Assembly (NCBI RefSeq): GCF_015278315.1
Contig: NZ_JADIJE010000003.1
Span: 372,001 to 436,000 of the forward strand
Reading direction: 5' to 3'
Length of the DNA: 64,000 nt
Origin: Microbacterium ureisolvens
GTDB lineage: Bacteria; Actinomycetota; Actinomycetes; Actinomycetales; Microbacteriaceae
The notes beneath the pieces are model-generated. The model was given only the letters and a program-made list of their open reading frames with translations. It made no database searches and was not told the DNA's origin. The position numbers and the translations under genes are program-made. Each line of letters opens with the position of its first letter. The stretch's first letter is position 1. Below, in pieces: positions 1 to 9,010 of the stretch.

Positions 1-1
1 C

Positions 2-772
2 GTCCTCGCGGTGCCGGCCGTCGTCGGACTCGCCCTCCTCGTGCTGCCGCTCGGTGCCCTCGTGCTGCGCGTCGAGTGGAACACCCTGTGGACCGATGTC
101 ACCTCGCCGCAGGCGCTCTCGGCGCTCGGGCTGTCGCTGGCGACCGGTGCCGCGGCCACCGCCGTCTGCGTGGTGCTCGGGGTGCCGCTCGCACTCCTCA
201 TCGCCCGAAGCACGGTGCGCACGGCGGCCGTGCTCCGCGCCCTGGTGACCGTGCCACTCGTGCTCCCGCCCATGGTCGGGGGCGTGGCGATGCTGTTCCT
301 GTTCGGCCGCACCAGCTGGCTCGGCGGCGCGCTCGCCGAGTGGGGCATCCGCATTCCGTTCACGACCACGGCCGTCGTCCTGGCGCAGACGTTCGTCGCG
401 CTGCCGTTCCTGGTGCTCGCACTCGAGGGCTCGCTGCGCTCGACGGGCGTCGGCTACGAGCAGGCTGCAGCCGGCCTGGGCGCCGGCCGCTGGACGATCC
501 TCGCCCGCGTCACACTGCCGCTGGCCGCACCGGGCCTGGTCGCGGGCATCGTGCTGTGCTTCGCGCGCGCGATCGGCGAGTTCGGCGCGACGGCGCTCTT
601 CGCCGGCAACGCGCCGGGGGTGACGCAGACCATGCCGCTGGCGATCTACACCGCCTTCAACGGTGCCGGCGTCTCGCAGGGCACGGCGGTCGCACTGTCG
701 CTGCTCCTGCTCGTCACCGCGGTGGGCGTGCTGCTGCTCGTGCGCGCCTGGCGGGCGGAGGCACCGCGATGA
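2..772 (+). CDS. modB: Molybdate ABC transporter permease ModB (5' end outside window)
   Basis: Cytoplasmic-membrane permease that would pair with ModC to import molybdate. The frame is already open at the window edge, so the true start is probably upstream; the GTG at 11 has no ribosome binding site. Five to six hydrophobic segments are visible. The cytoplasmic loop that docks on the ATPase reads EQAAAGLGAGR at residues 150-160 counted from that GTG. The stop overlaps the modC start as ATGA, so translation is coupled. The substrate is inferred from the family pattern and the partner gene; a tungstate or other oxyanion permease is the main alternative. Confidence 0.85.
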   Translation, partial: VLAVPAVVGLALLVLPLGALVLRVEWNTLWTDVTSPQALSALGLSLATGAAATAVCVVLGVPLALLIARSTVRTAAVLRALVTVPLVLPPMVGGVAMLFLFGRTSWLGGALAEWGIRIPFTTTAVVLAQTFVALPFLVLALEGSLRSTGVGYEQAAAGLGAGRWTILARVTLPLAAPGLVAGIVLCFARAIGEFGATALFAGNAPGVTQTMPLAIYTAFNGAGVSQGTAVALSLLLLVTAVGVLLLVRAWRAEAPR

Positions 773-1857
773 GCGAGCCCGCAGCCGACGGGGCGACGGA
801 TGCCGTGCCCGAGGCCGCGGCCGGGCTCGAGGCGCGGATCGTCCTTCGCCGCGGCGGGTTCGCGCTCGACGCCGCGCTGCACGTGCCGGCGGGCGAGGTC
901 GTGGCGCTCATGGGACCGAGCGGTGCGGGCAAGTCGACGCTGCTCGGCGTGCTCGCGGGGCTCACGGGATTCGACGAGGGGGAGGTCCGGCTGGGCGGCC
1001 GTGTGCTCGACGCCGGACCCGCGCGCCGCACGCCGCCGTCGTCGCGCGGCGTCGTGCTGCTCGGCCAGGATCCGCGCCTTTTCCCGCACCTCAGCGCGCT
1101 CGACAACGTCGCGTTCGGTCTGCGCGTGCACGGTTCCGGCAAGGCGGCAGCGGCGGAGAGGGCGGCCGGGTGGCTTCGCCGGGTCGGACTCGACGGACTC
1201 GGCGGGCGTCGCCCGGCGGAGCTGTCGGGCGGGCAGCAGCAGCGCGTGGCCCTGGCTCGCGCTCTCGCGACGACGCCCGCGGCGATCCTCCTCGACGAAC
1301 CGCTGACCTCGCTCGACACCGAGACCGCGGCAGATGTGCGCGCGCTCCTGCACCAGCAGCTGGCCGCCACCGGCACCACGGCCGTCGTCGCGACCCACGA
1401 CGCCGTCGACGCGGTGGCGCTGGCCCACCGCCTCGTGGTGCTCGAAGCCGGGCGCGTGACCCAATCGGGGCCGGTGCGGCAGGTGCTGGCTTCGCCGGCG
1501 ACCCGGTTCGCCGCGGCGGTGGCGGGGCTCAATCGCGTCGAGGGGACGACGGATGCCGCGACCTGGCGTGCCGGAGACCTCGTGCTGCCGCAACCAGCAG
1601 GGGCGCGGCATCCGTCCCGCGCCGCCGTCTTCCGCCCCAGCGACGTCCGTGTCGTCGCCGAGCCGAGGGGCGAGCCGGGGGAGTGGACGGCGCGGATCGT
1701 GCGACTGGAGCAGACCCCCGCGGGCGTGCGGCTGCGCACGGCCGACCCGGACGTCGCGATCGACGTCGCGGCCGAGAGCGCCGCCGGCTTCGCGCCGGGG
1801 GACCCGATCACGCTGCGGGTCGATCCGGCGGACGTGCGGTACGTCGCCGGCTCGTGA
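769..1857 (+). CDS. modC: Molybdate ABC transporter ATP-binding protein ModC
   Basis: ATPase of the molybdate importer, 362 aa. Walker A GPSGAGKST lies at residues 49-57, the ABC signature LSGGQQQR near 151 and Walker B AILLDEP near 172. The last ~120 residues form a small beta-rich extension, as expected for the TOBE/Mop oxyanion-binding domain of ModC. The ATG at 769 overlaps the modB stop and the long upstream open frame is a shadow. It is followed by a GNAT gene with its own promoter, so the mod operon probably ends here. Molybdate supply fits the molybdopterin gene moaA 10 kb downstream. Confidence 0.88.
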   Translation: MSEPAADGATDAVPEAAAGLEARIVLRRGGFALDAALHVPAGEVVALMGPSGAGKSTLLGVLAGLTGFDEGEVRLGGRVLDAGPARRTPPSSRGVVLLGQDPRLFPHLSALDNVAFGLRVHGSGKAAAAERAAGWLRRVGLDGLGGRRPAELSGGQQQRVALARALATTPAAILLDEPLTSLDTETAADVRALLHQQLAATGTTAVVATHDAVDAVALAHRLVVLEAGRVTQSGPVRQVLASPATRFAAAVAGLNRVEGTTDAATWRAGDLVLPQPAGARHPSRAAVFRPSDVRVVAEPRGEPGEWTARIVRLEQTPAGVRLRTADPDVAIDVAAESAAGFAPGDPITLRVDPADVRYVAGS

Positions 1858-1906
1858 GGCCGCTGTCGGCTCGGCGCGGCGGCGGCCCGAGCCATAGACT
1901 CGCCCG

Positions 1907-2518
1907 GTGAGCCGCATCCGCCCCTTCCGCCCCGGTGACGAACCCGCTCTCGCCGACATCTGCCTGAAGACAGCGGATGCCGGCGCCGACGCGACCGGCC
2001 TGCTCGACGACGACGACCTCTGGGCCGAGATCTTCGTGCTGCCGTACGCCGCGCGGCACCCCGAGTTCGCCTTCGTCGTCGAAGCCGACGACGGGCGGGT
2101 GATCGGCTACATCGTCGGCGCGCCCGACTCCGCCGCGTTCGAGGCCTGGTTCGCGACCGAGTGGTGGCCGCGGTTCGCCGACCGGTGGCCCAAGCCGCAG
2201 GGCGACCCCCTTCCGGTGAGCGCGTCCCGCCAGGACGGTATCGTCCGCTACGCCTACGCGCGGCGCGGCGGATCCCAGCCGTTCGGCGACGAGTATCCGG
2301 CGCACCTGCACATCGACCTGCTGCCCGAGACCCAGGGGCAGGGACTCGGACGGCGGCTGATCGAGACGCTCGAAGACGCGCTGCGCGACGCCGGAGTGCC
2401 GGGTCTGCACCTCGTCGCCTCGGAGGAGAACACGGGCGCCGTCGCCTTCTACCCGCGCGTCGGCTTCGAGCCGCTCCCGTCGCCCGAGGGCACGCGGGTC
2501 TTCGCCACGCGGCTCTGA
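1907..2518 (+). CDS. GNAT family N-acetyltransferase
   Basis: Single-domain acetyl-CoA-dependent N-acetyltransferase of 203 aa; substrate unknown. The acetyl-CoA pyrophosphate loop reads QGQGLGRR around residues 142-149, followed by the usual helix and a C-terminal strand ending in a GF motif (VGFEPL). A tryptophan-rich insert (residues ~75-100) precedes the core. Translation begins at GTG 1907. A TAGACT -10 box at 1895-1900 lies six bases before it and there is no Shine-Dalgarno sequence, so the mRNA is probably leaderless. Confidence 0.85.
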   Translation: MSRIRPFRPGDEPALADICLKTADAGADATGLLDDDDLWAEIFVLPYAARHPEFAFVVEADDGRVIGYIVGAPDSAAFEAWFATEWWPRFADRWPKPQGDPLPVSASRQDGIVRYAYARRGGSQPFGDEYPAHLHIDLLPETQGQGLGRRLIETLEDALRDAGVPGLHLVASEENTGAVAFYPRVGFEPLPSPEGTRVFATRL

Positions 2519-2576
2519 GAGATCTCCCTCGACCCGGCCTGCGCGTCAGCGCAGCCCTGAGACACGCGTGCTGCAC

Positions 2577-2620
2577 TTTCCTGCGACTGCTGTGTCGATC
2601 GACACAGCAGTCGCAGGAAA
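2577..2620. repeat. Perfect 44-bp palindrome
   Basis: Bases 2577-2598 and 2599-2620 are exact reverse complements with no spacer; the arm begins TTTCCTGCGACTGC. It lies 58 bases after the GNAT stop and 114 before the next gene, both on the plus strand. As RNA it would form a very long hairpin that could terminate transcription, but it has no following T tract. As DNA it could be a dimer or tetramer protein site. Confidence 0.9.
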
Positions 2621-2733
2621 CAGCAGCGGTCGGCCCCGTGCGCCTGGAATGCGCGCCGGCCGGAGCCCTGAGCGCATTCCGGTCCGGACGTCAAGCCGTG
2701 GGTGACGCGAGCAGCCTCACGTAGTCTGCGGGC

Positions 2734-4374
2734 GTGGACCATGTCTCGGCGCCGACCGGCCGCGAGCCGGAACTGACCGCGCAGCCGCGTGACGACGGCT
2801 CCGCGCCGCGCGCGCTCGTACTCGGGGCGACCGGCTACATCGGCGGGCGCCTGGTGCCCCGCCTCCTCACGGCCGGCTACACGGTCCGCGTGCTGGCCCG
2901 CGATCCCGCGCGCGCCGCGGCCTTCCCGTGGGGCGATCGTGTCGAAATCGTCCGCGGCGATGCCGCCGACCCGGTGGCCGTCGCCGGGGCCGTCCGCGAC
3001 GTCGACGTCCTCTATTACCTGGTGCACTCGATGTCGGGCGGCGCGAAGTTCGCCGACGCCGACCGCCGCGCGGCCCGGACGGTCGCCGAGGCGGCGGTGG
3101 AGGCATCCGTTCGCCGCATCGTCTACCTCGGCGGGCTGCACCCGACGGGCGTCGAGCTGTCGCCGCACCTTCGCTCGCGGGTCGAGGTGGGGGAGACGTT
3201 CCTCGAGAGCGGCGTGCCCACCCTCGTGCTGCAGGCAGGCGTCGTCATCGGGTCGGGATCGGCGTCGTTCGAGATGGTGCGCCACCTGACCGAGGTGCTG
3301 CCGTACATGCCGGCGCCGAAGTGGGTGCGCAACCGCATCCAGCCGATCGCCGTGCGCGACGTGCTCCACTATCTGCTGGGTGCCGCCCGGGTGGCCCCCG
3401 ACGTGAACGAGGCCGTCGACATCGGCGGACCGGACGTGCTGCGCTACGGCCAGATGATGAACGGGTACGCCGTCGAGGCGGGGCTCCGGCAGCGGCCGAT
3501 CGCGTCGCTCCCGGTGCTCACGCCGCGTCTCGCGTCGCACTGGGTGAACCTCGTGACCCCGATCCCTCGGTCGATCGCGCGCCCCTTGGTCGAGTCGCTG
3601 CAGAACGAGTGCGTCATGAAGGACCACGCGGTCGATGCGCTCATCCCGCCCCCACCGGGCGGGCTCACGCCCTATCGCGAGGCCGTGCGGCTGGCGCTCG
3701 GACGCGTCGTGGCCGACGCCGTCGAGACCAGCTGGCAGGACGCCGAGGTGCTCGGTGCCCCCAGTGACCCCCTGCCCAACGACCCGGACTGGGCGGGACG
3801 CGTGGTGTACACCGACGTGCGGACCTCTCATACGCCCGCCTCGCCCGAGGCGCTGTGGCGCGTCATCGTCGGCATCGGCGGCGAGAACGGGTGGTACTCG
3901 TCACCGGTGCTGTGGGCCATCCGCGGCTGGATGGACCGGCTCGTCGGCGGCATCGGCCTCGCGCGCGGGCGTCGCAGCCGCGATCGACTCGCGGTCGGTG
4001 ATGCGCTCGACTTCTGGCGCGTCGAGGCCCTGGAGCCGGGACGGATGCTGCGCCTCCGTGCCGAGATGAAGGTGCCGGGGCTCGCATGGCTCGAGCTGCG
4101 GGCGTCGGCCGAGCCGGCGGGCGGCGGATCGCGCTACGACCAGCGCGCCGTGTTCTTCCCGCGAGGGCTCGCCGGCCGCCTCTACTGGCTCGCGGTGCTG
4201 CCGTTCCACGGCTTCATCTTCGCGGGCATGGCGCGGCGCATCACCGCGACCGCGGAATCGTCGGCCGCCGAGTCGTCGGCCGCCGAGTCGTCAGCGCCGC
4301 CTCAGCCGAGCAGCGCGCCTTCCGAGACCAGCCGGTCGAGCACCGACCCCTCGGGCGCCGCGTCGTACTTGTAG
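2734..4374 (+). CDS. NAD(P)-binding Rossmann protein fused to a DUF2867 domain
   Basis: Two-domain protein of 546 aa. The N-terminal atypical SDR domain has the dinucleotide motif GATGYIGG near residues 32-39 and a YYLVHSM segment near 94. From about residue 350 it matches the DUF2867/SRPBCC-like C-terminal half seen in YbjT-like proteins of actinobacteria. No substrate is known. GTG 2734 sits six bases after a TAGTCT -10 box (2722-2727), so it is likely leaderless. The C-terminus is unusual: a 15-base unit repeated at 4258-4287 gives SSAAESSAAESSA. The frame then runs 73 bases into the 3' end of the convergent glycosyltransferase gene. Confidence 0.85.
   Translation: MDHVSAPTGREPELTAQPRDDGSAPRALVLGATGYIGGRLVPRLLTAGYTVRVLARDPARAAAFPWGDRVEIVRGDAADPVAVAGAVRDVDVLYYLVHSMSGGAKFADADRRAARTVAEAAVEASVRRIVYLGGLHPTGVELSPHLRSRVEVGETFLESGVPTLVLQAGVVIGSGSASFEMVRHLTEVLPYMPAPKWVRNRIQPIAVRDVLHYLLGAARVAPDVNEAVDIGGPDVLRYGQMMNGYAVEAGLRQRPIASLPVLTPRLASHWVNLVTPIPRSIARPLVESLQNECVMKDHAVDALIPPPPGGLTPYREAVRLALGRVVADAVETSWQDAEVLGAPSDPLPNDPDWAGRVVYTDVRTSHTPASPEALWRVIVGIGGENGWYSSPVLWAIRGWMDRLVGGIGLARGRRSRDRLAVGDALDFWRVEALEPGRMLRLRAEMKVPGLAWLELRASAEPAGGGSRYDQRAVFFPRGLAGRLYWLAVLPFHGFIFAGMARRITATAESSAAESSAAESSAPPQPSSAPSETSRSSTDPSGAASYL
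4258..4296 (+). repeat. 15-bp coding tandem repeat
   Basis: Two exact copies of TCGTCGGCCGCCGAG (4258-4272, 4273-4287) and a partial third encode repeated SSAAE in the C-terminal tail of the DUF2867 fusion. Slippage here would change tail length without breaking the frame. Confidence 0.85.
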
Positions 4375-5243
4375 CTCAGCTTCTGCACGATCGACGCGCC
4401 CGCCACGAATCGCATCGCGTCGGCATCCCACGGCTGCATCATGCCCAGCTGCAGCAGATGGCTGGCGGCGCTCGAGAGGGTCGGCGCGGCATCCCACTGT
4501 CCGTGGAACTCGGGCACGAGATCGAGCAGCACCTCGAAGATGCGGTGGAACAGGAAGTAGTCGGGAATGCCGCCGCCCGACTCCCACCACGCCTCGAGTG
4601 CCAGGCGCTGGAGGCTGATGAGCGGTGTCGCGGGCACGGCGGCGATGAACCAGTTGCCGATCTGGCGACGGGTCCACCGGGGGTACAGCGCTCCGGCGGT
4701 CATCAGCGGAGCGACGGCGGCGGGGAGGGGCTCCGGCGCCCAGCAGGTCGCGTCCACCCAGATGCCGCCCAGGCGATCGAGCACGCTCACCCGCACGAAG
4801 TCGGAGAAGTGCGCGGGGTGGTCCTTCTCGAGGGCGTCGGCCACGGCATCCGGAATCTCCACCAGCTCCCGCGCCGAGGCGCCGTCGAGCACGGTGAGGG
4901 GTGTGGAACCGCTGGCATGCAGACGCGTCAGCTCGGCGACGCAGGCTCGCACGAGCGGCGGCGCGCTCTCGAGCGGAGTGTTCCAGAACGTGTAGAGCTT
5001 CAGGTCGCGCGGATCGACCCGCGCGCCGTCGCGGGCGGCGATGATCCTGCCGTCCTTGCGGGAGCCGGCCTCGGCCGGAAGCCCCGCTGCCGTGCGCAGC
5101 TCGGGCAGTCGCGGCCGCAGGAATTCGGCGAACGTGCGGTACGCGGCGATCGCGGCCACCGGATCGACCGTGTCGCGGAACCGGTCTGCACGCCGCAGCT
5201 GCGCATCGAGCCCTTCGAAGGGGTTCGGGATGCCGTCGCTCAC
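4302..5243 (-). CDS. Capsular polysaccharide synthesis-type glycosyltransferase
   Basis: Protein of 313 aa resembling the Caps_synth (GT32-like) family, which transfers sugars during surface glycan synthesis. Diagnostic features are HFSDFVR at 145-151 and GGIWVDATC at 159-167, the latter holding the metal-binding aspartate region. No signal peptide or membrane segment is evident, so it should act on the cytoplasmic face. It starts at GTG 5243, six bases after TAGGCT (reverse complement of 5250-5255), and is probably leaderless. It is monocistronic and its 3' end overlaps the convergent DUF2867 gene. Donor and acceptor cannot be predicted. Confidence 0.78.
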   Translation of the reverse strand: MSDGIPNPFEGLDAQLRRADRFRDTVDPVAAIAAYRTFAEFLRPRLPELRTAAGLPAEAGSRKDGRIIAARDGARVDPRDLKLYTFWNTPLESAPPLVRACVAELTRLHASGSTPLTVLDGASARELVEIPDAVADALEKDHPAHFSDFVRVSVLDRLGGIWVDATCWAPEPLPAAVAPLMTAGALYPRWTRRQIGNWFIAAVPATPLISLQRLALEAWWESGGGIPDYFLFHRIFEVLLDLVPEFHGQWDAAPTLSSAASHLLQLGMMQPWDADAMRFVAGASIVQKLSYKYDAAPEGSVLDRLVSEGALLG

Positions 5244-5291
5244 GGTCCGAGCCTAGGCGCAGGTCCCCTCGGCAAGCGGCAGCGCGGTGGA

Positions 5292-7010
5292 TCAGCCGAC
5301 GAGGCGGCCGTCGTCGATCCGCACGACGCGGTCCACGAGTCCGTCGGGCACCGCGACGTGCGAGATGAGGATGACGGCCTGGTCGTCGCGGACGGCGCGC
5401 AGCAGATCGGTGAGGAGCAGATCGGATGCCTCGGGATCGACGCCCGCCGTGGGCTCGTCGAGCACGAGCACGGGGAATCCGCGCAGCAGCGCCCGCGCCA
5501 GCGCGAGGCGCTGCGCCTGCCCACCCGACACGAGGGCGCCGCGCTCCCCGACGCGGGCGTCGAGTCCGCCCCGCTCCCGCAGCCACGTGCCGAGTCCCAC
5601 GCGGTCGAGGGCGGCCTGGAGCTCGGCATCCGTCGCTGTGTCGCGCGCGAAGATCAGGTTCTGGCGGATGTCCTCGTCGAAGAGCATCGGATGCTGCTCG
5701 CACAGGCCGACGGTGAGCCGCACATCGTCGGGCGCGAGGCCGTGCACCGAGCGGCGGTCGAGGTCGTAGGCGCCGTCGACCTCGAGGAACCGCACCAGCG
5801 CGTGAGCGAGTGTGCTCTTGCCGGCGCCGCTCGAACCCATCACCAGCATGCGTTCGCCGGGTCGGATCGTGAGGTCGACATCGCGGAGGGCCGGGGTCTC
5901 CGCGCCCGGCCAGCGCACAGAGGCGTCGCGAAGCCGGAGCCCGTCACCGAGCGCGGGCGCCTCGCCGGTCGGCGGCACGGTCTCGGGCGCCAACTGCACC
6001 GGAGGTTCGGTGGGGACGGCGTCGGCGATGCGTTCCGCGGACGCGCGCACCTGGCGCCATGCCGACGCCGCCATCGGCATCGCGGCGAACACCTCGAACA
6101 CGGCCATGGGCACGAGCACGGCCACTGCGAAACCCGGCGCATCGAGCGACCCGGACGCGAGTCCGGGGGCGGCGACCAGCACCGCGGCGATCGAGGCGGC
6201 GCCGGCGAGGAGCGACACCAGCGCGGTCGTGGCCGCCTGGGCCCCGGATCGGCGGACGACGGCGCGGCGCAGGTCGGCGTCGGCGCGGGCGATGCGCTCG
6301 CGGCTGCGCTCCTCGGCGCCGAAGGCCTCGAGCACCTCGAGACCGGTGAGGTGATCGAGTACGGCGTCGGCGAGCCGGGCGCGCAACGGCGCGATGCTGC
6401 GTTCGGCGCGGGCGCCCGACAGCCAGCCCCACAGCGTCGCGATCACGGCCGCCGCGATGAGGCAGGCGAGCAGGGTGAGGGCCGCCGGCCACCACACGAA
6501 CGCCACGAGAACGACGGCGCCGAGCGCCACGAGCGCCGACGACGCCAGCGGCTGCACCACCCGCAGCGGAAGGTTCTGCAGCTCGTCGACGTCGTCGACG
6601 AGAGCGCCGAGGACGGACCCGCGGCGGGTGCGCGTCAGCCCGTCGGGGGCGAGCGGCACGAGCCGGCGCACCAGATCCGCGCGGGTCGAGGCGAGCTGCC
6701 GCAGCGCGGCGTCGTGGCCGGTGAGTCGTTCGAGGTAGCGGAAGACAGCGCGGGAGATCGCGAAGAAGCGCACGCCCACTACGGCGAACGACAGGTACAG
6801 CACCGGCGGCTGCTCACTCGCCCGCACGATGAGCCAGGCGCTCACCGCCAGGAGCGCCACCGCCGACGCCTCCGACGCGAACCCGGCGGCCAGCGCCCAC
6901 CAGAAGCGCCGCGCCGGCGGCATCGCTCCGCGCAGCACCGCCCCGGACGTTGCGGTGGAACGGCTCCGGTGCGTGCGGCCGGCTGCCACCGTCGAGTTGG
7001 TCGTCGTCAT
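5292..7010 (-). CDS. cydC: Thiol reductant ABC exporter subunit CydC
   Basis: Half-transporter of 572 aa that works with CydD to export cysteine or glutathione-type thiols needed for cytochrome bd assembly. An N-terminal six-helix membrane domain precedes the nucleotide-binding domain: Walker A GSSGAGKST near 390, signature VSGGQAQR near 492, Walker B VLVLDEP near 512. The start is ATG 7010, overlapping the cydD stop (ATGA); a longer frame upstream encodes only an arginine-rich shadow inside cydD. Last gene of cydABDC. The thiol exported in an actinobacterium lacking glutathione is uncertain. Confidence 0.9.
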   Translation of the reverse strand: MTTTNSTVAAGRTHRSRSTATSGAVLRGAMPPARRFWWALAAGFASEASAVALLAVSAWLIVRASEQPPVLYLSFAVVGVRFFAISRAVFRYLERLTGHDAALRQLASTRADLVRRLVPLAPDGLTRTRRGSVLGALVDDVDELQNLPLRVVQPLASSALVALGAVVLVAFVWWPAALTLLACLIAAAVIATLWGWLSGARAERSIAPLRARLADAVLDHLTGLEVLEAFGAEERSRERIARADADLRRAVVRRSGAQAATTALVSLLAGAASIAAVLVAAPGLASGSLDAPGFAVAVLVPMAVFEVFAAMPMAASAWRQVRASAERIADAVPTEPPVQLAPETVPPTGEAPALGDGLRLRDASVRWPGAETPALRDVDLTIRPGERMLVMGSSGAGKSTLAHALVRFLEVDGAYDLDRRSVHGLAPDDVRLTVGLCEQHPMLFDEDIRQNLIFARDTATDAELQAALDRVGLGTWLRERGGLDARVGERGALVSGGQAQRLALARALLRGFPVLVLDEPTAGVDPEASDLLLTDLLRAVRDDQAVILISHVAVPDGLVDRVVRIDDGRLVG

Positions 7011-8830
7011 GCGAGCACCTCGCTCGGCGCCAGCCGCACGACGGCGTCGGCGACGTCGCGCGCCGAGATGCGATGCGAGATCAGCAGCACCGTCGCGCCG
7101 TCGTCGGCGAGATGACGGATGCTGCGCCACAGCCGCGCCTCGGTCTCGGGGTCGAGCGCCGAGCTGGGTTCATCGAGGGCGATGACGGGCGTCGCGCCGC
7201 GAAGGTGGCGGTAGAAGGCGCGCGCCACCGCGACCCGCTGCGCCTGGCCGCCGGACAGTCCCGCGCCCTGCACGCCGAGCTCCTGTGCCGGGTCGAGCGC
7301 CCCGGCGCACGCGAGGTCGAGCGCTCGTCGGACCGTGCCTTCCTCGGGCTCGAGGTCGCCCAGCGCGACGTTGTCCGCGATGGTCCCGGTGAGCAGCCCA
7401 GGCTGCTGGCCGGCCCACGCGAGCCACTCGGAGGGTGCGAGCGCACGCACGTCCGTGCCGCCCCACGTGGCGTCGCCCTCGAAGGCGGCGGCCCCGCGCA
7501 GGGCCGCGAACAGGCTGGACTTGCCGACGCCGCTCGGTCCTTCGATGAGGGTGAGGGTGCCCGGCGTGGCGATCAGGTCGACGGGTGGCAGCAGCCTGTC
7601 GCCCCGCAAGACGGAAACGCCGCGAAGCTGGAGCACCCCGTCCCCTTGTCTTCCTACGACAACCTCGGAGGCGGCGGCACCGTTGCCGCCCTGCCGCGAC
7701 CCAGCGGAGCGGGATCCCGCGGAAGGGGTGCGGGCTCGGGACTGGCGGGGCGCCGCCGACGAAGTCGACGCCGCCGGGTACGCACCCCGGAGCGGGATCC
7801 CGCGCAGCGGTACCCCCACTGCGTCACCCCCAGCACGCCGAGCCGCGTCGAGCACCTCGAACACGTCGTCGGTCGCTGCCACGCCCTCCGAGGCCGCGTG
7901 GAACTGCACGCCGACCTGCCGCAGCGGCAGGTAGGCCTCGGGCGCGAGCAGGAGCACGAAGAGGCCGACGGCCAGCGTCAGGGAGCCGTCGATGAGCCGG
8001 AACCCGATCGAGACCGCGACGATCGCGACCGAGATCGACGCGAGGAACTCGAGGGCGAACCCGGAGAGGAACGAGACGCGCAGCACGCGCATCGTCTCGC
8101 GGCGGTACTCGCCGGTGACGCGTTCGATGGACGCCGCCGCCCGGTGCTGGCGGCCGAAGATCTTGAGCGTCGACAGACCCTGGACGGTATCGGCGAACCG
8201 CGACGCGAGGCGCTGCAGCGTGCGCCATTGCCTCTGCTGCACCGAGCGCGTCGCGAGCCCGATCAGCACCATGAAGATCGGGATGAGCGGGAGTGTCAGG
8301 AGCACGGTCAAGCCGGAGATCCAGTCCTGCCACCACATCACCGCGAGGATCAGCGGCGTGGCGACGACGGTCTGCACCAGCTGCGGCAGGTAGCGGCCGA
8401 AGTAGGCCTCGAGAGCTTCGAGTCCGCGCCCGGCCGTCACGGCGAGAGCCGCCGAGTTGCGGGCGCCGAGCCACTCGGGTCCGAGCAGTCCGACCGCCGC
8501 GACGAGGGCGTCCCGCAGCTGCCCCTGCACGCGCGCGGCGGCGCGGGCGGCGACCGCTTCGCGCGCCCACAGCAGCACCGCACGCAGTCCCACCACCGCC
8601 GCGAGAGCCCCGAGCGTCGTCGACAGCTCGGACACCGGCATCCCGTCGATCGCGCCGGTGATCGCGCGGGTCAGCAGCCACGCGAACGCGACGATGACGC
8701 CCGTCTGCGCCACCGCGATCCCGCCGATCGCGGCGAAGAACCAGCGAGAGGCGCTCGCGTACCGCAGCAGCCGAGGGTCGACCGGCTTGCCCGACAGGCG
8801 TCGGGGTCCGTCGTCCTGCGTCTCGTCCAT
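7007..8830 (-). CDS. cydD: Thiol reductant ABC exporter subunit CydD
   Basis: CydD half-transporter, 607 aa, partner of CydC. Membrane domain residues ~20-320; Walker A GPSGVGKSS near 429, signature LSGGQAQR near 523, Walker B VIALDEP near 545. The ATG at 8830 is preceded by a good ribosome site (GAAGGAG), whereas the frame extending to 9013 would translate the intergenic hairpin. An unusual low-complexity linker (about residues 330-397; VPLRGIPLRG and AGSRSAGSRQ repeats) separates the two domains. Its DNA carries two copies of the palindrome GCGGGATCCCGC. Confidence 0.9.
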   Translation of the reverse strand: MDETQDDGPRRLSGKPVDPRLLRYASASRWFFAAIGGIAVAQTGVIVAFAWLLTRAITGAIDGMPVSELSTTLGALAAVVGLRAVLLWAREAVAARAAARVQGQLRDALVAAVGLLGPEWLGARNSAALAVTAGRGLEALEAYFGRYLPQLVQTVVATPLILAVMWWQDWISGLTVLLTLPLIPIFMVLIGLATRSVQQRQWRTLQRLASRFADTVQGLSTLKIFGRQHRAAASIERVTGEYRRETMRVLRVSFLSGFALEFLASISVAIVAVSIGFRLIDGSLTLAVGLFVLLLAPEAYLPLRQVGVQFHAASEGVAATDDVFEVLDAARRAGGDAVGVPLRGIPLRGAYPAASTSSAAPRQSRARTPSAGSRSAGSRQGGNGAAASEVVVGRQGDGVLQLRGVSVLRGDRLLPPVDLIATPGTLTLIEGPSGVGKSSLFAALRGAAAFEGDATWGGTDVRALAPSEWLAWAGQQPGLLTGTIADNVALGDLEPEEGTVRRALDLACAGALDPAQELGVQGAGLSGGQAQRVAVARAFYRHLRGATPVIALDEPSSALDPETEARLWRSIRHLADDGATVLLISHRISARDVADAVVRLAPSEVLA

Positions 8831-8887
8831 CGCTCCTTCGACCCTACCCGCGGCCGTCCGCGGCGCTCCTGTCGTCCCTCTCCGTCC

Positions 8888-8971
8888 CGTCGAGAACGCG
8901 CGTCCTCGGCGAGACCGCGTGTCGTCGGCGCCGCGAACGTGCTGTCTCGCCGACAAACCGCGATGTCGACG
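8888..8971. repeat. Long two-tier intergenic hairpin between cydB and cydD
   Basis: Outer arms CGTCGA/TCGACG (8888-8893, 8966-8971) and inner 10-bp arms TCGGCGAGAC/GTCTCGCCGA (8906-8915, 8944-8953) make a nested foldback. It lies just before the cydD ribosome binding region on the transcript, where it may stabilise or process the cydAB and cydDC parts separately. Confidence 0.7.
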
Positions 8972-8983
8972 AAGAGGGGAGGG

Positions 8984-9010
8984 ACGGATGCCGCGGGCCG
9001 CGGCATCCGT
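8984..9010. terminator. GGATGCCGCG-family hairpin downstream of cydB
   Basis: Arms of 13 bp (8984-8996, 8998-9010) around a single central base form a near-perfect palindrome starting ACGGATGCCGCGG. It lies 13 bases past the cydB stop inside the cyd operon, so it is probably a partial terminator or mRNA 3'-end stabiliser rather than a full stop. Confidence 0.7.

Noticed and set aside
4086..7115. A thousand-residue open frame on the plus strand opposite the glycosyltransferase and cydC
   Set aside because: Arg/His/Gly-rich text with no domain; a GC-driven shadow of real minus-strand genes. The same holds for the plus-strand frame 6950-10633 and minus-strand frame 8844-11669.
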